Assembly (NCBI GenBank): GCA_046348995.1
Contig: JAXMDB010000008.1
Coordinates: forward strand, 124,001 to 188,000
Source of the DNA: JANNSX01 sp046348995
GTDB lineage: Bacteria; Pseudomonadota; Alphaproteobacteria; Rhizobiales; Hyphomicrobiaceae
Length of the DNA: 64,000 bases
Direction: 5' to 3'
Part shown: one piece after another, positions 1-8,043 of the stretch
Numbering within the stretch: the first letter of the stretch is position 1
How the letters are laid out: every line of letters begins with the position of its first letter
Notes under the pieces: generated by a model
Database searches by the model: none
Told to the model about the DNA's origin: nothing
What the model saw: only the letters and a program-made list of their open reading frames with translations
Position numbers and translations under genes: made by a program

Positions 1-253
1 CGAATCGGCCGGGATCGGTTTGCGCGGCACATCCGGTGACGATGATGCGGCGCCTGGGATTGTCCCGGTGCGCCTTGCGGATTGCCTGCTCGGCCTTCCG
101 GACGGCCTCACTCGTCACCGCACAGGTGTTGAACACGACCGCATCGCCCAAGCCCGCCTGGACGGCATGCGCCTTCATGACCTCCGACTCGTAGGCATTG
201 AGACGGCAGCCGAAGGTGATGATGTCCGGCGATGTCACGGCCGAGTCGGGCAT
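1..253 (-). CDS. mtaB: tRNA t6A37 methylthiotransferase MtaB, N-terminal part (runs off the window)
   Basis: Radical-SAM enzyme family that converts t6A37 to ms2t6A37 in tRNA. Only about the first 84 residues are present; the rest lies beyond base 1. The N-terminal methylthiotransferase (UPF0004) domain is clear: ITFGCRLNAYESEVM supplies the first cluster Cys, FNTCAVTSEAVRKAEQ the second, and IIVTGCAAQTDPGRF the third. The start is the ATG at 253; no in-frame upstream ATG was seen close by. The CxxxCxxC radical-SAM motif would lie outside the window. It is divergent from the secreted protein at 434. Confidence 0.9.
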   Translation of the reverse strand, partial: MPDSAVTSPDIITFGCRLNAYESEVMKAHAVQAGLGDAVVFNTCAVTSEAVRKAEQAIRKAHRDNPRRRIIVTGCAAQTDPGRF

Positions 254-433
254 GGTCGAGATGATCTTGCAAGGATTGGCCCGCCCTCGGGGCGCCGGCC
301 TGGAATGGGCTCGCTTATAGCAGGACTGAGCCCGGCGCAAAGCCGGAGCTTTCGAAAAAGTGATGCCGGTACCGGAATTGACCATGGATCGCGGCACGGG
401 CTTCGGCCATTGTCCGGATCGTGTGAGGGCCGG

Positions 434-1087
434 ATGCCAGGATCGGGTCAATGGCCGTTCCAGGTTGCGATCGCGAGCCTGCTCGCGGGCTCGATGCCCC
501 TCGGCCTCTCGACGCCGCTCGTGGCGAAAACGCTCCGTGCCGGACCGTTTACCTTCTCCGACGAGCGCGGCGGGTTCGAGATCCTCTCGGTGAGCGGACA
601 GGGCACCGAGAAAGACCCGGTCGTCTTGACCGAGCGCATCTTCGGCACCGAGCCCGTGACCCTCGTCATCCGGGCGGACGCGACGGGCGCCGACGACGGC
701 ACCGTCCACTTCGCCGGCATGTTCGCCTTCGCCATGGTGAAGATCGTCATCAACGACACGCCATCGAGCTGGACCGGCTTCAGCCTCGAGTTGCAGGAGG
801 TCGCCGGCCGGCCCAGTGGCTACTTCGACGGCTTGTCGTTCGATCAGGTCGCGCAATTCCGCGAACGTCTCGCGACCTCCGACCGGTTCGCCGACATCGG
901 CGTCGAGCAGGAGCCGCGCGATCGCATCAACTTCCATTCCGGCAGCGTCACACGGCACGACCGCGTGGCGCTCGACTTCAACATCACCGACATGACTCCC
1001 CGCCGCGAGTTCTACCTGATCCAGGATCCGGAGGTCGCAACGGTGATGCGCGCGTCTCCACGGTTCGCCGCGCGCACGGATCGCTGA
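434..1087 (+). CDS. Conserved hypothetical exported protein, 217 aa
   Basis: I do not recognise a named family. From the ATG at 434 the protein begins with a hydrophobic stretch (IASLLAGSMPLGLS) followed by TPLVAKT, consistent with a signal peptide. The mature part is soluble and beta-rich in appearance, with no Cys motif or obvious active site. A longer reading from base 20 exists but its extra N-terminus is Arg/Gly-rich shadow sequence overlapping mtaB and was rejected. It is convergent with recF, with only 9 bases between the stops. Confidence 0.6.
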   Translation: MPGSGQWPFQVAIASLLAGSMPLGLSTPLVAKTLRAGPFTFSDERGGFEILSVSGQGTEKDPVVLTERIFGTEPVTLVIRADATGADDGTVHFAGMFAFAMVKIVINDTPSSWTGFSLELQEVAGRPSGYFDGLSFDQVAQFRERLATSDRFADIGVEQEPRDRINFHSGSVTRHDRVALDFNITDMTPRREFYLIQDPEVATVMRASPRFAARTDR

Positions 1088-1096
1088 GCGGCGGGA

Positions 1097-2308
1097 TCAG
1101 GGCACGCGAACGACCTGCCCGCCATCGACGGTCAACATCTGGGCGACGCCGCTCAAGCTCGTGAAGGGCTCGCGATCGGTGCCCGTCATCCAGGATTGCG
1201 ATCCCAGCCCGACCAGCTCGGCAAACAGCTCGCGGCGGCGCGCCTCGTCAAGATGCGCCGCGATCTCGTCGAGCAAGAGGATCGGCGCCTCGCCGCGCCG
1301 GACGCGGCGGACGAGCTCGGCATGGGCCAGGATCAGATCGATCAGCAGCGCCTTCTGCTCGCCCGTCGAGCAAACCTTGGCTGGCAGACCTTTGGGTCCA
1401 TGGCCGACGAGCAGGTCGGACAGATGCGGCCCTTCGAGCTGGCGCGACGCCGCCCGATCGCGATCGCGCATCTCGGCGAGAAGACGGACGAACATATCCT
1501 CGACATCGACGGCGGCCTGCTCGCCGAGCTCGCGCTCCAAGCGTCCGTCGATGGCGATCTCGGTCCAGGGAAACGCGGAGCGCGGCTTCCTCTCGAGCCG
1601 CTCGGCGATGGCATCGCGGATGCGGTCGACGGCATCGATGCGGGCCGCCGCGATGGCGACGCCGGTCTCCGCGATCTGCAGCTCGAGGCCTTCGAGCTCG
1701 CGCGCCCGGCCACCCATTTCGAGAAGCCGGTTGCGCTGGCGGGAGGCGCGCTCGTAGGCGTTGAGACGGCCGCGATGCGAAGGATCGAAGCAGACGATCA
1801 AGCGGTCGATGAAGCGGCGGCGATCGCTGCCGGGACCGGTGAAGAGGCCATCCATCGCCGGCGTCAGCCAGACGACCTCGACCGTCTCGGCGAGCGCTTG
1901 GCTGCCGCGGTTGACGCCGTCGATGCGGATGGTCCGGCCGCTGCCTTCGCCATCCTCGCTGCGTCCGGAAGGGCCGGTGCCGATCGTCACCTGACCGATG
2001 GCTGTTTTGAGCACCGCCGACACCGCCCAACGTCCGGATCCGCCGATGCGTCCGAGCTCGGCGTAGGGCGCACGCCTGAGCCCACTGCCCGGCGCCATGA
2101 GCGAGACGGCTTCCAGCAGGTTCGTCTTGCCCGATCCGTTGGCGCCGAAAATGACGACCGGTGTATCCGACAATTCGAGCGACAGCTCGGCATAGCTGCG
2201 GAATTCGCTGAGCCGCAACCGCTCGACGGAGGCGGCGGCCGCCGGCGGCAAGCCAGGATCGTCAGACGCGGCGGCAGGTCCGTGCGGTGCTGCGTCCGGT
2301 CCCGCCAC
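1097..2308 (-). CDS. recF: DNA replication/repair protein RecF
   Basis: SMC-like ATPase that binds gapped DNA and helps load RecA in recombinational repair. The P-loop GANGSGKTN is at about residues 55-63, and the Walker B/D-loop LLLDEIAAHLDEARR starts near residue 344. The length of 403 aa fits the family, with about 25 extra Pro/Ala-rich residues at the N-terminus. The start is GTG at 2308, six bases after the dnaN stop, so the two are probably co-transcribed and coupled. A start nearer SVERLRLSEFRSY would give a more standard N-terminus but no better codon was seen. Confidence 0.95.
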   Translation of the reverse strand: MAGPDAAPHGPAAASDDPGLPPAAAASVERLRLSEFRSYAELSLELSDTPVVIFGANGSGKTNLLEAVSLMAPGSGLRRAPYAELGRIGGSGRWAVSAVLKTAIGQVTIGTGPSGRSEDGEGSGRTIRIDGVNRGSQALAETVEVVWLTPAMDGLFTGPGSDRRRFIDRLIVCFDPSHRGRLNAYERASRQRNRLLEMGGRARELEGLELQIAETGVAIAAARIDAVDRIRDAIAERLERKPRSAFPWTEIAIDGRLERELGEQAAVDVEDMFVRLLAEMRDRDRAASRQLEGPHLSDLLVGHGPKGLPAKVCSTGEQKALLIDLILAHAELVRRVRRGEAPILLLDEIAAHLDEARRRELFAELVGLGSQSWMTGTDREPFTSLSGVAQMLTVDGGQVVRVP

Positions 2309-2314
2309 CTTATC

Positions 2315-3436
2315 CTAGACCCGCATCGGCATGAGAACGTAGAGGGCGCGATCGTCGCCGCCGTCGCGCACGGTGGTCGGCGAGCCGGGATCGGCCAGCA
2401 TGAACTGCGCCGTCTCGCCCTCGAGCTGCTGGGAGATATCGAGCAGATAGCGCGCATTGAAGCCGATCTCGAGCGGATCGGCATCGTAGCTGATGGCGAT
2501 CTCCTCCGTGGCGCTGCCGCCGTCGGGATTGGTCACCGTCAGCACGAGCTTCTCGCCTTCGATATTGAGCTTCACGGCGCGGCCCCGATCGGTCGAAACG
2601 GTGGCGACACGGTCGACAGCGGTCGCGAAGGCCGCGTTCGTGACGTTCATCGCCTTGTTGTTCGATTGCGGGATAACGCGCTGATAATCGGGGAAGGTTC
2701 CGTCGATGAGCTTGGAGGTCATGACGACGGTACCGATGCGGAACTGAATCTTGGCCGGCGACAGCGCCACCGTCACGTTGGAGCCGGTATCCTCGAGCAG
2801 GCGATGCAGCTCGTGCACGGTCTTGCGCGGCACGATCACGCCGGGCATGCCCTTGGCGCCATCGGGGCAGGGGATCTCGAACTGGGCGAGCCGATGGCCG
2901 TCCGTCGCCACCGCCCGAAGCATGTCCTGGCCGCCCGCCTTGGCGTTGTGAAAGAAGATGCCGTTCAGGTAGTAGCGCGTCTCCTCGGTCGAGATCGCAA
3001 AGCGCGTCTTCTCGATCATGTGCTTGAGCTCGCCCGCGCCGAGCTCGAACTCGTGGCTCATCTCGCCCGCCGCCAGATCGGGGAACTCGTCGGCGGGAAG
3101 CACGGGGAGGTAGAACCGCGACTGGCCGGAGGCGAGCGTCAAACGCCCGCCGTCGCCGCCACCGGTATCGAGCGAAATCTGCGAGCCGTCCTGCAGCTTG
3201 CGGACGATGTCGTGCAGCAGATGGGCCGACACCGTGATGCCACCGGGCTGCGAGACCTCACAACCTGCCGTCTCCACGACCTCGCGCTCGAGATCGGTGC
3301 CCTTCACCGCCATGCTGCCGGGCTTGGCGCTGATCAGGATGTTGGAGAGGATCGGAATGGTCGTGCGGCGCTCGACCACGCTGGTCACATGCGAGAGGGC
3401 CCGCAGAAGCTCGGAGCGTTCGATCAGCAGGCGCAT
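2315..3436 (-). CDS. dnaN: DNA polymerase III beta sliding clamp DnaN
   Basis: Ring-shaped processivity clamp of the replicative polymerase. The 373 aa from the ATG at 3436 match the usual length and N-terminus (MRLLIERSELLRALSHVTSV, then RRTTIPILSNILI). The three clamp domains are continuous, and the C-terminus ends in ALYVLMPMRV, the typical ALYVxMPMR ending. A longer upstream reading is Arg/Pro-rich and reaches into the repeat region, so it was rejected. dnaN normally follows dnaA closely; here a 4.6 kb interval with an IS and a CHAT cassette separates them, so dnaN probably needs its own promoter in the bases just upstream of 3436. Confidence 0.97.
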   Translation of the reverse strand: MRLLIERSELLRALSHVTSVVERRTTIPILSNILISAKPGSMAVKGTDLEREVVETAGCEVSQPGGITVSAHLLHDIVRKLQDGSQISLDTGGGDGGRLTLASGQSRFYLPVLPADEFPDLAAGEMSHEFELGAGELKHMIEKTRFAISTEETRYYLNGIFFHNAKAGGQDMLRAVATDGHRLAQFEIPCPDGAKGMPGVIVPRKTVHELHRLLEDTGSNVTVALSPAKIQFRIGTVVMTSKLIDGTFPDYQRVIPQSNNKAMNVTNAAFATAVDRVATVSTDRGRAVKLNIEGEKLVLTVTNPDGGSATEEIAISYDADPLEIGFNARYLLDISQQLEGETAQFMLADPGSPTTVRDGGDDRALYVLMPMRV

Positions 3437-3599
3437 GCCGTCCTCATCTTCCGATCCGCGCCGCCGGGTTGCCTCTCCCGCGACGCCAAAACCCGCGGCA
3501 CGGAATCGCGCAACGGGCGGGTAAAGTGACGGTTTGAAGGTAAATTTGCAAGTGTCGGCCCTGGTTTGTCGATTGGCTCCGGTGGAGGGTTTCGGTGGG

Positions 3600-4050
3600 A
3601 GGGAATGGGGAGTGGGGAGTCGCTGGTCGGGCGCAGATATCCCCCCTCCCGACTCCCGCTTTCGCAGATAGCTCCGCCGTCCTCCGGCAGCGTCTCCGCG
3701 CCGGGCTTGAGGAGGCAATCGAGGGGCGCGGGGCGATCGAGTGCCGCCTATTTAGTTTGGGCGGCATTCGACCGCCCCGCGACGGCGTTTTCGGAGCTGG
3801 CTCTGTCCACCTTGAACAGCCGAGCTGCTTCGGAGGTGGGAGTCTCACCCCACCCGGGACAAAGTGCATACCCTGCCGCGACCAGCCGCGTGACCGATCC
3901 CGGCAGACGCCGTGTCCTCCCGCGCTTCGTCAGACGCCTCTGCAGAAGCGCCCCTCGCCGGGTGACGGATGCAGTATGCGGCCGGAGTCAACGGGCGGGG
4001 ATAAATCTGGGCGGGATTTTTGCTGGGGATGGTGAATGGGGGGCTTTGCG
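3600..4050. repeat. Diverged intergenic element, copy A (related to 38,372-38,877)
   Basis: No convincing gene was seen between dnaN and the IS. Landmarks in order: heptamers GGGAAT/GGGGAGT/GGGGAGT at 3601-3620, the 16-mer GCTCCGCCGTCCTCCG at 3671-3686, then GGGGATAA at 3997-4004, GGTGAATGG at 4031-4039 and a nearby GGGCTTTGC. The region at 38,372-38,877 has the same landmarks in the same order and orientation with similar spacing. GGGAGTCG (3615-3622) and CGACTCCC (3650-3657) can also pair as a hairpin. ORFs here are unlike known proteins. Confidence 0.55.
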
Positions 4051-4078
4051 GAGGGAGCGGACGTCCCTCTAACTTGGC

Positions 4079-4132
4079 CCCAGAGCACGAGCTCTGGGTT
4101 AGGACATGGCCGCTGAGACGCACAAAGCGTCT
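4079..4132. repeat. Two adjacent perfect hairpins beside the IS left flank
   Basis: CCCAGAGC (4079-4086) and GCTCTGGG (4091-4098) form an 8-bp stem with an ACGA loop. GAGACGC (4114-4120) and GCGTCTC (4126-4132) form a 7-bp stem with an ACAAA loop. Neither has a T-run, so they are not convincing intrinsic terminators. The sequence from 4133 to 4268 holds nothing I can identify. Confidence 0.4.
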
Positions 4133-4271
4133 CTGTGCATTTGATTGAGATGGAACACCTCTCACAACGCCGCTGGCCCATTGAGCGCTATGCCCGCGGC
4201 AGGGCGTTTTGGTGTGACGCACGATGCGCCCGAAGTGCGCGAGGTGCCTGGGCGACGGGCGAAGCCGATTG

Positions 4272-5594
4272 TGAACCGCCCCAGGTTTGCCGGAGGCTCC
4301 AACTCTTGAGAGAGTGGAGCCATGATGAAAGAATCGAGACAGCCAAGACATTCGCCCGAGGTGCGTGAGCGGGCCGTGCGCATGGTTGCGGAGCACCGCG
4401 CCGAGCGCATCCGAGTGGGCAACCATCACCTCGATTGCAGCCAAGATCGGCTGCAAGCCCGAGACGCTGCGGCTGTGGGTGCGCCAGGCCGAGCGCGATC
4501 AAGGCAAACGGCCAGGCACGACGACCGACGAGCGGGAGCGATTGCGCCAGCTCGAGCGGGAGAACCGCGAGCTCAGGCAGGCCAACGAGATCCTGCGGAA
4601 GGCCTCTGCGTATTTCGCCCAGGCGGGCTCGCGGTGGAAGCCGCCGATTGCGTTCATCGATGAGCACCGGTCAGCGTACGGGGTCGAGCCGATCTGCCGA
4701 ACCATTGAGATCCTTGCGTCGACCTATCACCAGCACGCCCTCCGCCGCCGGGAGCCCGGCTATCGGCGCGCGCCAAGCGGACGCCGAGCTGATGGAGGAG
4801 ATCCGCCGCGTGTATGACGAGAACTTCCAGGTCTACGGCCTCCGCAAGGTGTGGCGGCAATTGCTGCGGGAAGGGATCGAGACCGCCCGCTGCACGATCA
4901 GCACGCGATTGATGCACAAAATGGGCCTTTCCGGCGTCATCCGCGGCAAGTCCGTGAAGACGACGGTGCCGGACGCCAAGGCGGCTCAATGTCCGCTCGA
5001 TCACGTCAACCGGCGGCAGTTCTCTGCGTCACGGCCAAACGTGCTGTGGGTGTCCGGACTTCACCTATGTCACCACCTGGCAGGGCCGCGTCTACGTCGC
5101 TTTCGTCATCGATGCCTTCGCCCGCCGGATTGTCGGCTGGCGAGTGTCACGCGTGGCGCATGCAGGCTTCGTTCTGGATGCGCTGGAGCAGGCCTTGCAC
5201 GAGCGCTGTCCGGTCGGCGGAGGTCTCTCCATCCTCCCGATCGCGGCGTGCAATACGTCTCGATCAAATACACCGAGCGGTTGGCGGAGGGCTTGGCCTC
5301 GTCCCCTCGGTCGGCAGCGTCGGCGATAGCTACGACAATGCGCTCGCAGAGACGATCAACGGGCTCTTCAAGGCCGAGGTCATCTGGGGGCGCGGACCGT
5401 GGCGGACGCTCCGAAGCTGTCGGTGCCTGACGCTCGAATGGGTCGACTGGTACAACCACCGCCGGCTGCTCTCATCCGTCGGCCACGTGCCGCCCGCCGA
5501 GGCTGAAGCCAGATACTTTGCGGACCTGGAGGAGTCCGAGAAACTCGCCGCCTGACTCAAACCAATGAGCCTCCGGAGAACCCGGGGCGGTTCA
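4272..5594 (+). mobile_element. IS3-family insertion sequence, 1323 bp, with intact ends
   Basis: The left terminal repeat begins TGAACCGCCCCAGGTTTGCC at 4272, and the right end (reverse complement from 5594) begins TGAACCGCCCCGGGTTCTCC. They match over about 26 bases with three mismatches and have the TG...CA ends of the IS3 family. The flanking TTG at 4269-4271 and TTG at 5595-5597 are a 3-bp target duplication, the usual size for this family. Inside lies an orfA/orfB-type transposase on the plus strand, which is disrupted. The subgroup cannot be assigned firmly. Confidence 0.9.
4322..5555 (+). pseudogene. IS3-family transposase (OrfA/OrfB), broken by several frameshifts
   Basis: Recognisable pieces lie in different frames. 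MMKESRQPRHSPEVRERAVR (from 4322, frame 2) is followed by EWATITSIAAKIGCKPETLR and the leucine-zipper-like ERERLRQLERENRELRQ (frame 3). Then come AELMEEIRRVYDENFQVYGL (frame 1), DFTYVTTWQGRVYVAFVIDA (frame 2, first catalytic Asp), SDRGVQYVSIKY (frame 1, second Asp) and SVGDSYDNALAETINGLFKA (frame 3, catalytic Glu region). The end is YFADLEESEKLAA. At least five frame changes are needed to read through, near 4410, 4770, 5058, 5230 and 5295. OrfA and OrfB also appear fused around AYFAQAGSRWKPPIAFI. It should not be able to transpose on its own. Confidence 0.9.
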
Positions 5595-5798
5595 TTGGCT
5601 TTCTTGACTTTGGGCTTCTATCGCAAGCGATTCGGTTTACATCCTCGCACTGCTTGACAGCTTGGTCCGTATTTGTGCTCCGATACCAGTCAACAGACTG
5701 GCGATTCGCCCGACGTTTGTGTGTGAGAGCTGTGGCTGTCAATTCCGAACAGCGCAAAAGCGAATCTGGGTCACTGAGACCGGCAGAAGGCGCATACC

Positions 5799-6008
5799 AT
5801 GAACGACGAAATCTGTGAGAGGCTAGACATACTGATCAAGCTGCAGGCTACGGCCGCAACATCCGGAATAGATTCCGCGAAGGACAAGATTTTGTTTTTG
5901 GCGAAGGCGGGACTGAAACCCAAGCTGATAGCCGATATCCTTGATACGACACCGAACCACGTCAATGTCACGCTCTCGAAGGAGCGAAAGGGCAACAACC
6001 GTGACTAA
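5799..6008 (+). CDS. Small helix-turn-helix protein 1 of the CHAT cassette, 69 aa
   Basis: The N-terminal helix has a CERLDILIKLQ pattern. An HTH of sigma-70 region 4 type follows at about residues 30-62, with AKAGLKPKLIADILDTTPNH and VNVTLSKERK as the recognition part. It is likely a DNA-binding regulator. The start is ATG at 5799, preceded by AGAAGG at good spacing. It is the first gene of four overlapping genes; the next starts 8 bases before this stop. A TTGACA at 5654-5659 could be a -35 element, but no good -10 was seen. Base composition is less GC-rich than the neighbouring chromosome, which fits transfer. Confidence 0.75.
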   Translation: MNDEICERLDILIKLQATAATSGIDSAKDKILFLAKAGLKPKLIADILDTTPNHVNVTLSKERKGNNRD

Positions 6009-6198
6009 TGATCAAGCCGACACTCTGATAGCCGAAGTTCAGTCTGTGAAAAAGCTCATGATGCTTCAGCTGCTGGCAGCCGGATACAGACAGAAGCAAC
6101 TGGCTGCGGTCTTGGGAGTCAGCGAGCCAACCTTGAGCCGGATGCTGCCCAAGGGCATCACGAAGGAGCTGACCCGTGCCACAAGCTCAGAAGACTGA
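6001..6198 (+). CDS. Small helix-turn-helix protein 2 of the CHAT cassette, 65 aa
   Basis: Start chosen at GTG 6001, which overlaps the previous gene by 8 bases; the longer ATG reading from 5941 has an Arg-rich N-terminus that only mirrors the upstream gene. The protein has a short N-terminal amphipathic helix (DTLIAEVQSVKKLMMLQLL) and then an HTH: AAGYRQKQLAAVLGVSEPTL followed by SRMLPKGITKE. It is clearly paralogous to the next protein through the shared PTxSRMxPKGI segment and more distantly to the preceding one. A DNA-binding or multimerising regulatory role is inferred. Confidence 0.75.
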   Translation: MTNDQADTLIAEVQSVKKLMMLQLLAAGYRQKQLAAVLGVSEPTLSRMLPKGITKELTRATSSED

Positions 6199-6388
6199 TG
6201 ATACCAGCGCTCACTTGGAGAAGATTGCCAAAGAGCTCGAAATGCTCCGGCGACTGGCGATCCTCGATCTGAGCGACAAGGGCTTCTCGCAGGCCGACAT
6301 TGCGGACGCTCTCGGCGCTAGCCAGCCTACGATCAGCCGAATGTTCCCGAAGGGCATCCCGAAGCGCAAGGATGTCAAACATGAATAG
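6176..6388 (+). CDS. Small helix-turn-helix protein 3 of the CHAT cassette, 70 aa
   Basis: Start is GTG at 6176, overlapping the previous gene by 23 bases; the stop overlaps the CHAT gene start by 8. Layout matches protein 2: an N-terminal helix (HLEKIAKELEMLRRLAILDL) and an HTH with SDKGFSQADIADALGASQPT, then ISRMFPKGIPKRK. The close resemblance to protein 2 points to tandem duplication. Translational coupling through all four genes suggests fixed stoichiometry with the protease. The exact role is unknown. Confidence 0.75.
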   Translation: MPQAQKTDDTSAHLEKIAKELEMLRRLAILDLSDKGFSQADIADALGASQPTISRMFPKGIPKRKDVKHE

Positions 6389-7418
6389 GTCCGTCCCCGT
6401 CGTCAATCCGAGCGGAGACTTTGAAGAGACCATCGAGCGGCTTGCAAAGCATCTTGGCCAGAGCAAGCTGCGTAGAACTGTGTTCAACGTCGTCTACGGC
6501 CGTGGCTCTAAGCCGAAGTCTAAGACGCGCATAATAGAACTTGCCCAGCTTGACGACTCAAGAGGGCAGCAAGTCCAGAACGAGCTTGAGCACCTGTCCG
6601 AGCATCACTTGATTGTCAAGCTCAAGAACGACGGCCATGTCGAGGACGGGTCGCGCTATGTTTACGACAAGGACAGTTTCGTAAGCGCCAATCGCGACCT
6701 AATTGTACGGCGCGCGGACAATAAGAATCTGGCTGAGCGTAGTCCGACCAAGAGGCGACCGGCTATACCGGTTCGACAGATACGTCGGCTCGTCAACGAT
6801 AAGAAAGCGCTCAAAAAGCGGAAGAAGCTCGTGGTTCTGTACCTGACGGCGTCCCCTACGAAGGGCGCTGACGGACTCCGCGTTGACCTTGAAGCGGACA
6901 TGGTGCGCCAAGCGATCAGAGGCTCAATATACAGAGACAGCATTGATGTTCAGTTCCGACAGGCGGCCGATCTGGACGCAATATTGGAAGGACTGAACGA
7001 TCACAAGCCGCAGATCGTACATTTCTCCGGTCACAGCAACACCAGCGCAATTGCTGCCGACAATCGCAAGATCACGAACCCCGGATACCGCGACGTGTCA
7101 TATGAGTTGCTTGCCGAGGCATTCAAGGCGACAGACTATCCCCCGAAGGTTGTCGTCTTGAACTCCTGCGAAAGTTCAGGAGCCAAGAAACTTCTTAGCG
7201 TCGTTGAGGTGTTGATCTCCATGCGTACAGGCGTCTCGGACCTTGCCGCCGCAGCATTTGCACCCAAGTTCTACGCAGCCATTGCCAGCGGCCAGTCCGT
7301 ACAAGCTGCCTTCAAACAAGGTGTGCTCGCGGTTCAAATGACAACAATAGGTGAGAAAGATACGCCTGAACTATCTGCCAAACCGACAGTTAACACCGGT
7401 AAGTTGGTTCTCACGTAG
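6381..7418 (+). CDS. Winged-helix/CHAT-domain cysteine protease, 345 aa
   Basis: CHAT domains are caspase-like clan CD cysteine peptidases, often effectors in bacterial conflict systems. The C-terminal domain (about 148-330) begins KKLVVLYLTASPTKGADGLR. It has the catalytic His in IVHFSGHSN (His218), the catalytic Cys in VVVLNSCESSG (Cys263), and the closing helices SDLAAAAFAPKFYAAIASGQ and SVQAAFKQG. The N-terminal part (about 25-105), with LRRTVFNVVYGRG and QQVQNELEHLSEHHLIVKLK followed by a strand pair, looks like a winged helix. A Lys/Arg-rich linker joins the two. The ATG at 6381 lies inside the previous gene. Substrate and trigger are unknown, and no gasdermin, NLR or repeat domain is adjacent. 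CHAT assignment is firm; the winged helix is moderately sure. Confidence 0.85.
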   Translation: MNRSVPVVNPSGDFEETIERLAKHLGQSKLRRTVFNVVYGRGSKPKSKTRIIELAQLDDSRGQQVQNELEHLSEHHLIVKLKNDGHVEDGSRYVYDKDSFVSANRDLIVRRADNKNLAERSPTKRRPAIPVRQIRRLVNDKKALKKRKKLVVLYLTASPTKGADGLRVDLEADMVRQAIRGSIYRDSIDVQFRQAADLDAILEGLNDHKPQIVHFSGHSNTSAIAADNRKITNPGYRDVSYELLAEAFKATDYPPKVVVLNSCESSGAKKLLSVVEVLISMRTGVSDLAAAAFAPKFYAAIASGQSVQAAFKQGVLAVQMTTIGEKDTPELSAKPTVNTGKLVLT

Positions 7419-7767
7419 GCAAGAAAGTTTTCTGGAAGTTGCCATTCCGAGGGGGTGCATCGCGGTCTGTAGTCTCCAAACACGCATAAATCCTCTAGCG
7501 TAGCCTCGATATCGGCCGGCTCGGGGCTTCCGTCCGCGTCATGATCGACTCGTCAACAGCTACGATCGGTGCGATGACTTCAATCCACGAGAAGCGGACA
7601 TGGGATGGGCGTTGTCGAAATCGCAGCCGTCACGATTGGTAACTTTAGCTTGCGCGATGTCTTGTCTGCCCTGATCGCGACCGAGATGCTCGGCACCGTC
7701 GAGGCCGCCAAAGTGCGAACGCCAATGTCTGCAAGTGTATAATACCGAACGACAGAACTGTTGACCT
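7419..7767. other. Gene-poor stretch after the CHAT gene
   Basis: No gene can be supported here. A 45-aa reading from ATG 7605 to the stop at 7742 (MGVVEIAAVTIGNFSLRDVL at the start) could be a small protein or the remnant of a larger gene, but it has no recognisable family and no clear ribosome binding site. No terminator with a T-run was found directly after the CHAT stop. Confidence 0.3.
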
Positions 7768-7931
7768 TAGCGTTAGTCCCTTCCCCCCTTGAGGGGGAAG
7801 GCCAAGCGCCTTGGACTTAGGCGCGCAGCGCTGAAGTCCTTAGGCGCTTGGGATGAGAGGGATTCTCGAGCAAAAAACTCTTTTGCTCTCGCCCCCCACC
7901 CTACCCTCCCCCTCAAGGGGGGAGGGGGTAA
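7768..7931. repeat. Composite palindromic element of about 160 bp
   Basis: Four hairpins lie side by side: CCTTCCCCC (7779-7787) with GGGGGAAGG (7793-7801); CCAAGCGCCT (7802-7811) with AGGCGCTTGG (7842-7851), which also contains GGACTT/AAGTCC; GAGCAAAA (7868-7875) with TTTTGCTC (7881-7888); and CCTCCCCC with GGGGGGAGG (about 7905-7926). The two outer hairpins are inverted copies of each other, so the whole unit is nearly symmetrical. It resembles the mobile intergenic palindromes common in this bacterial order. Confidence 0.75.
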
Positions 7932-8043
7932 TCAAATCGAGTGTCATTACTTTTTCCGGCCGGTGTAAAACCGCTTTCCAACCCAACACCTCGACCAGCG
8001 GCCTCCCCGACAACAAAAGAGCAGCGAGGTCTCCCCCGCTGCC

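Noticed and set aside
20..433. N-terminal extension of the exported protein at 434 on the plus strand
   Set aside because: It overlaps mtaB antisense, is rich in Arg/Gly/Asp and lacks a signal peptide at its start; the ATG at 434 gives a coherent secreted protein.
1196..3529. Long plus-strand ORF opposite recF and dnaN
   Set aside because: Mirror of strong minus-strand genes in GC-rich DNA; composition is Arg/Ala/Leu/Asp-biased with no family resemblance.
3997..4004. GGGGATAA as a DnaA box remnant next to dnaN (also at 38,810)
   Set aside because: Differs from the TGTGGATAA form of the box at key positions, and the same string occurs in the second element far from the replication genes, so it belongs to the repeat.
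4314..5555. Programmed -1 frameshifting as the explanation for the transposase frames
   Set aside because: IS3 uses one frameshift between orfA and orfB; here at least five changes in both directions are needed, so decay or sequence error is more likely.
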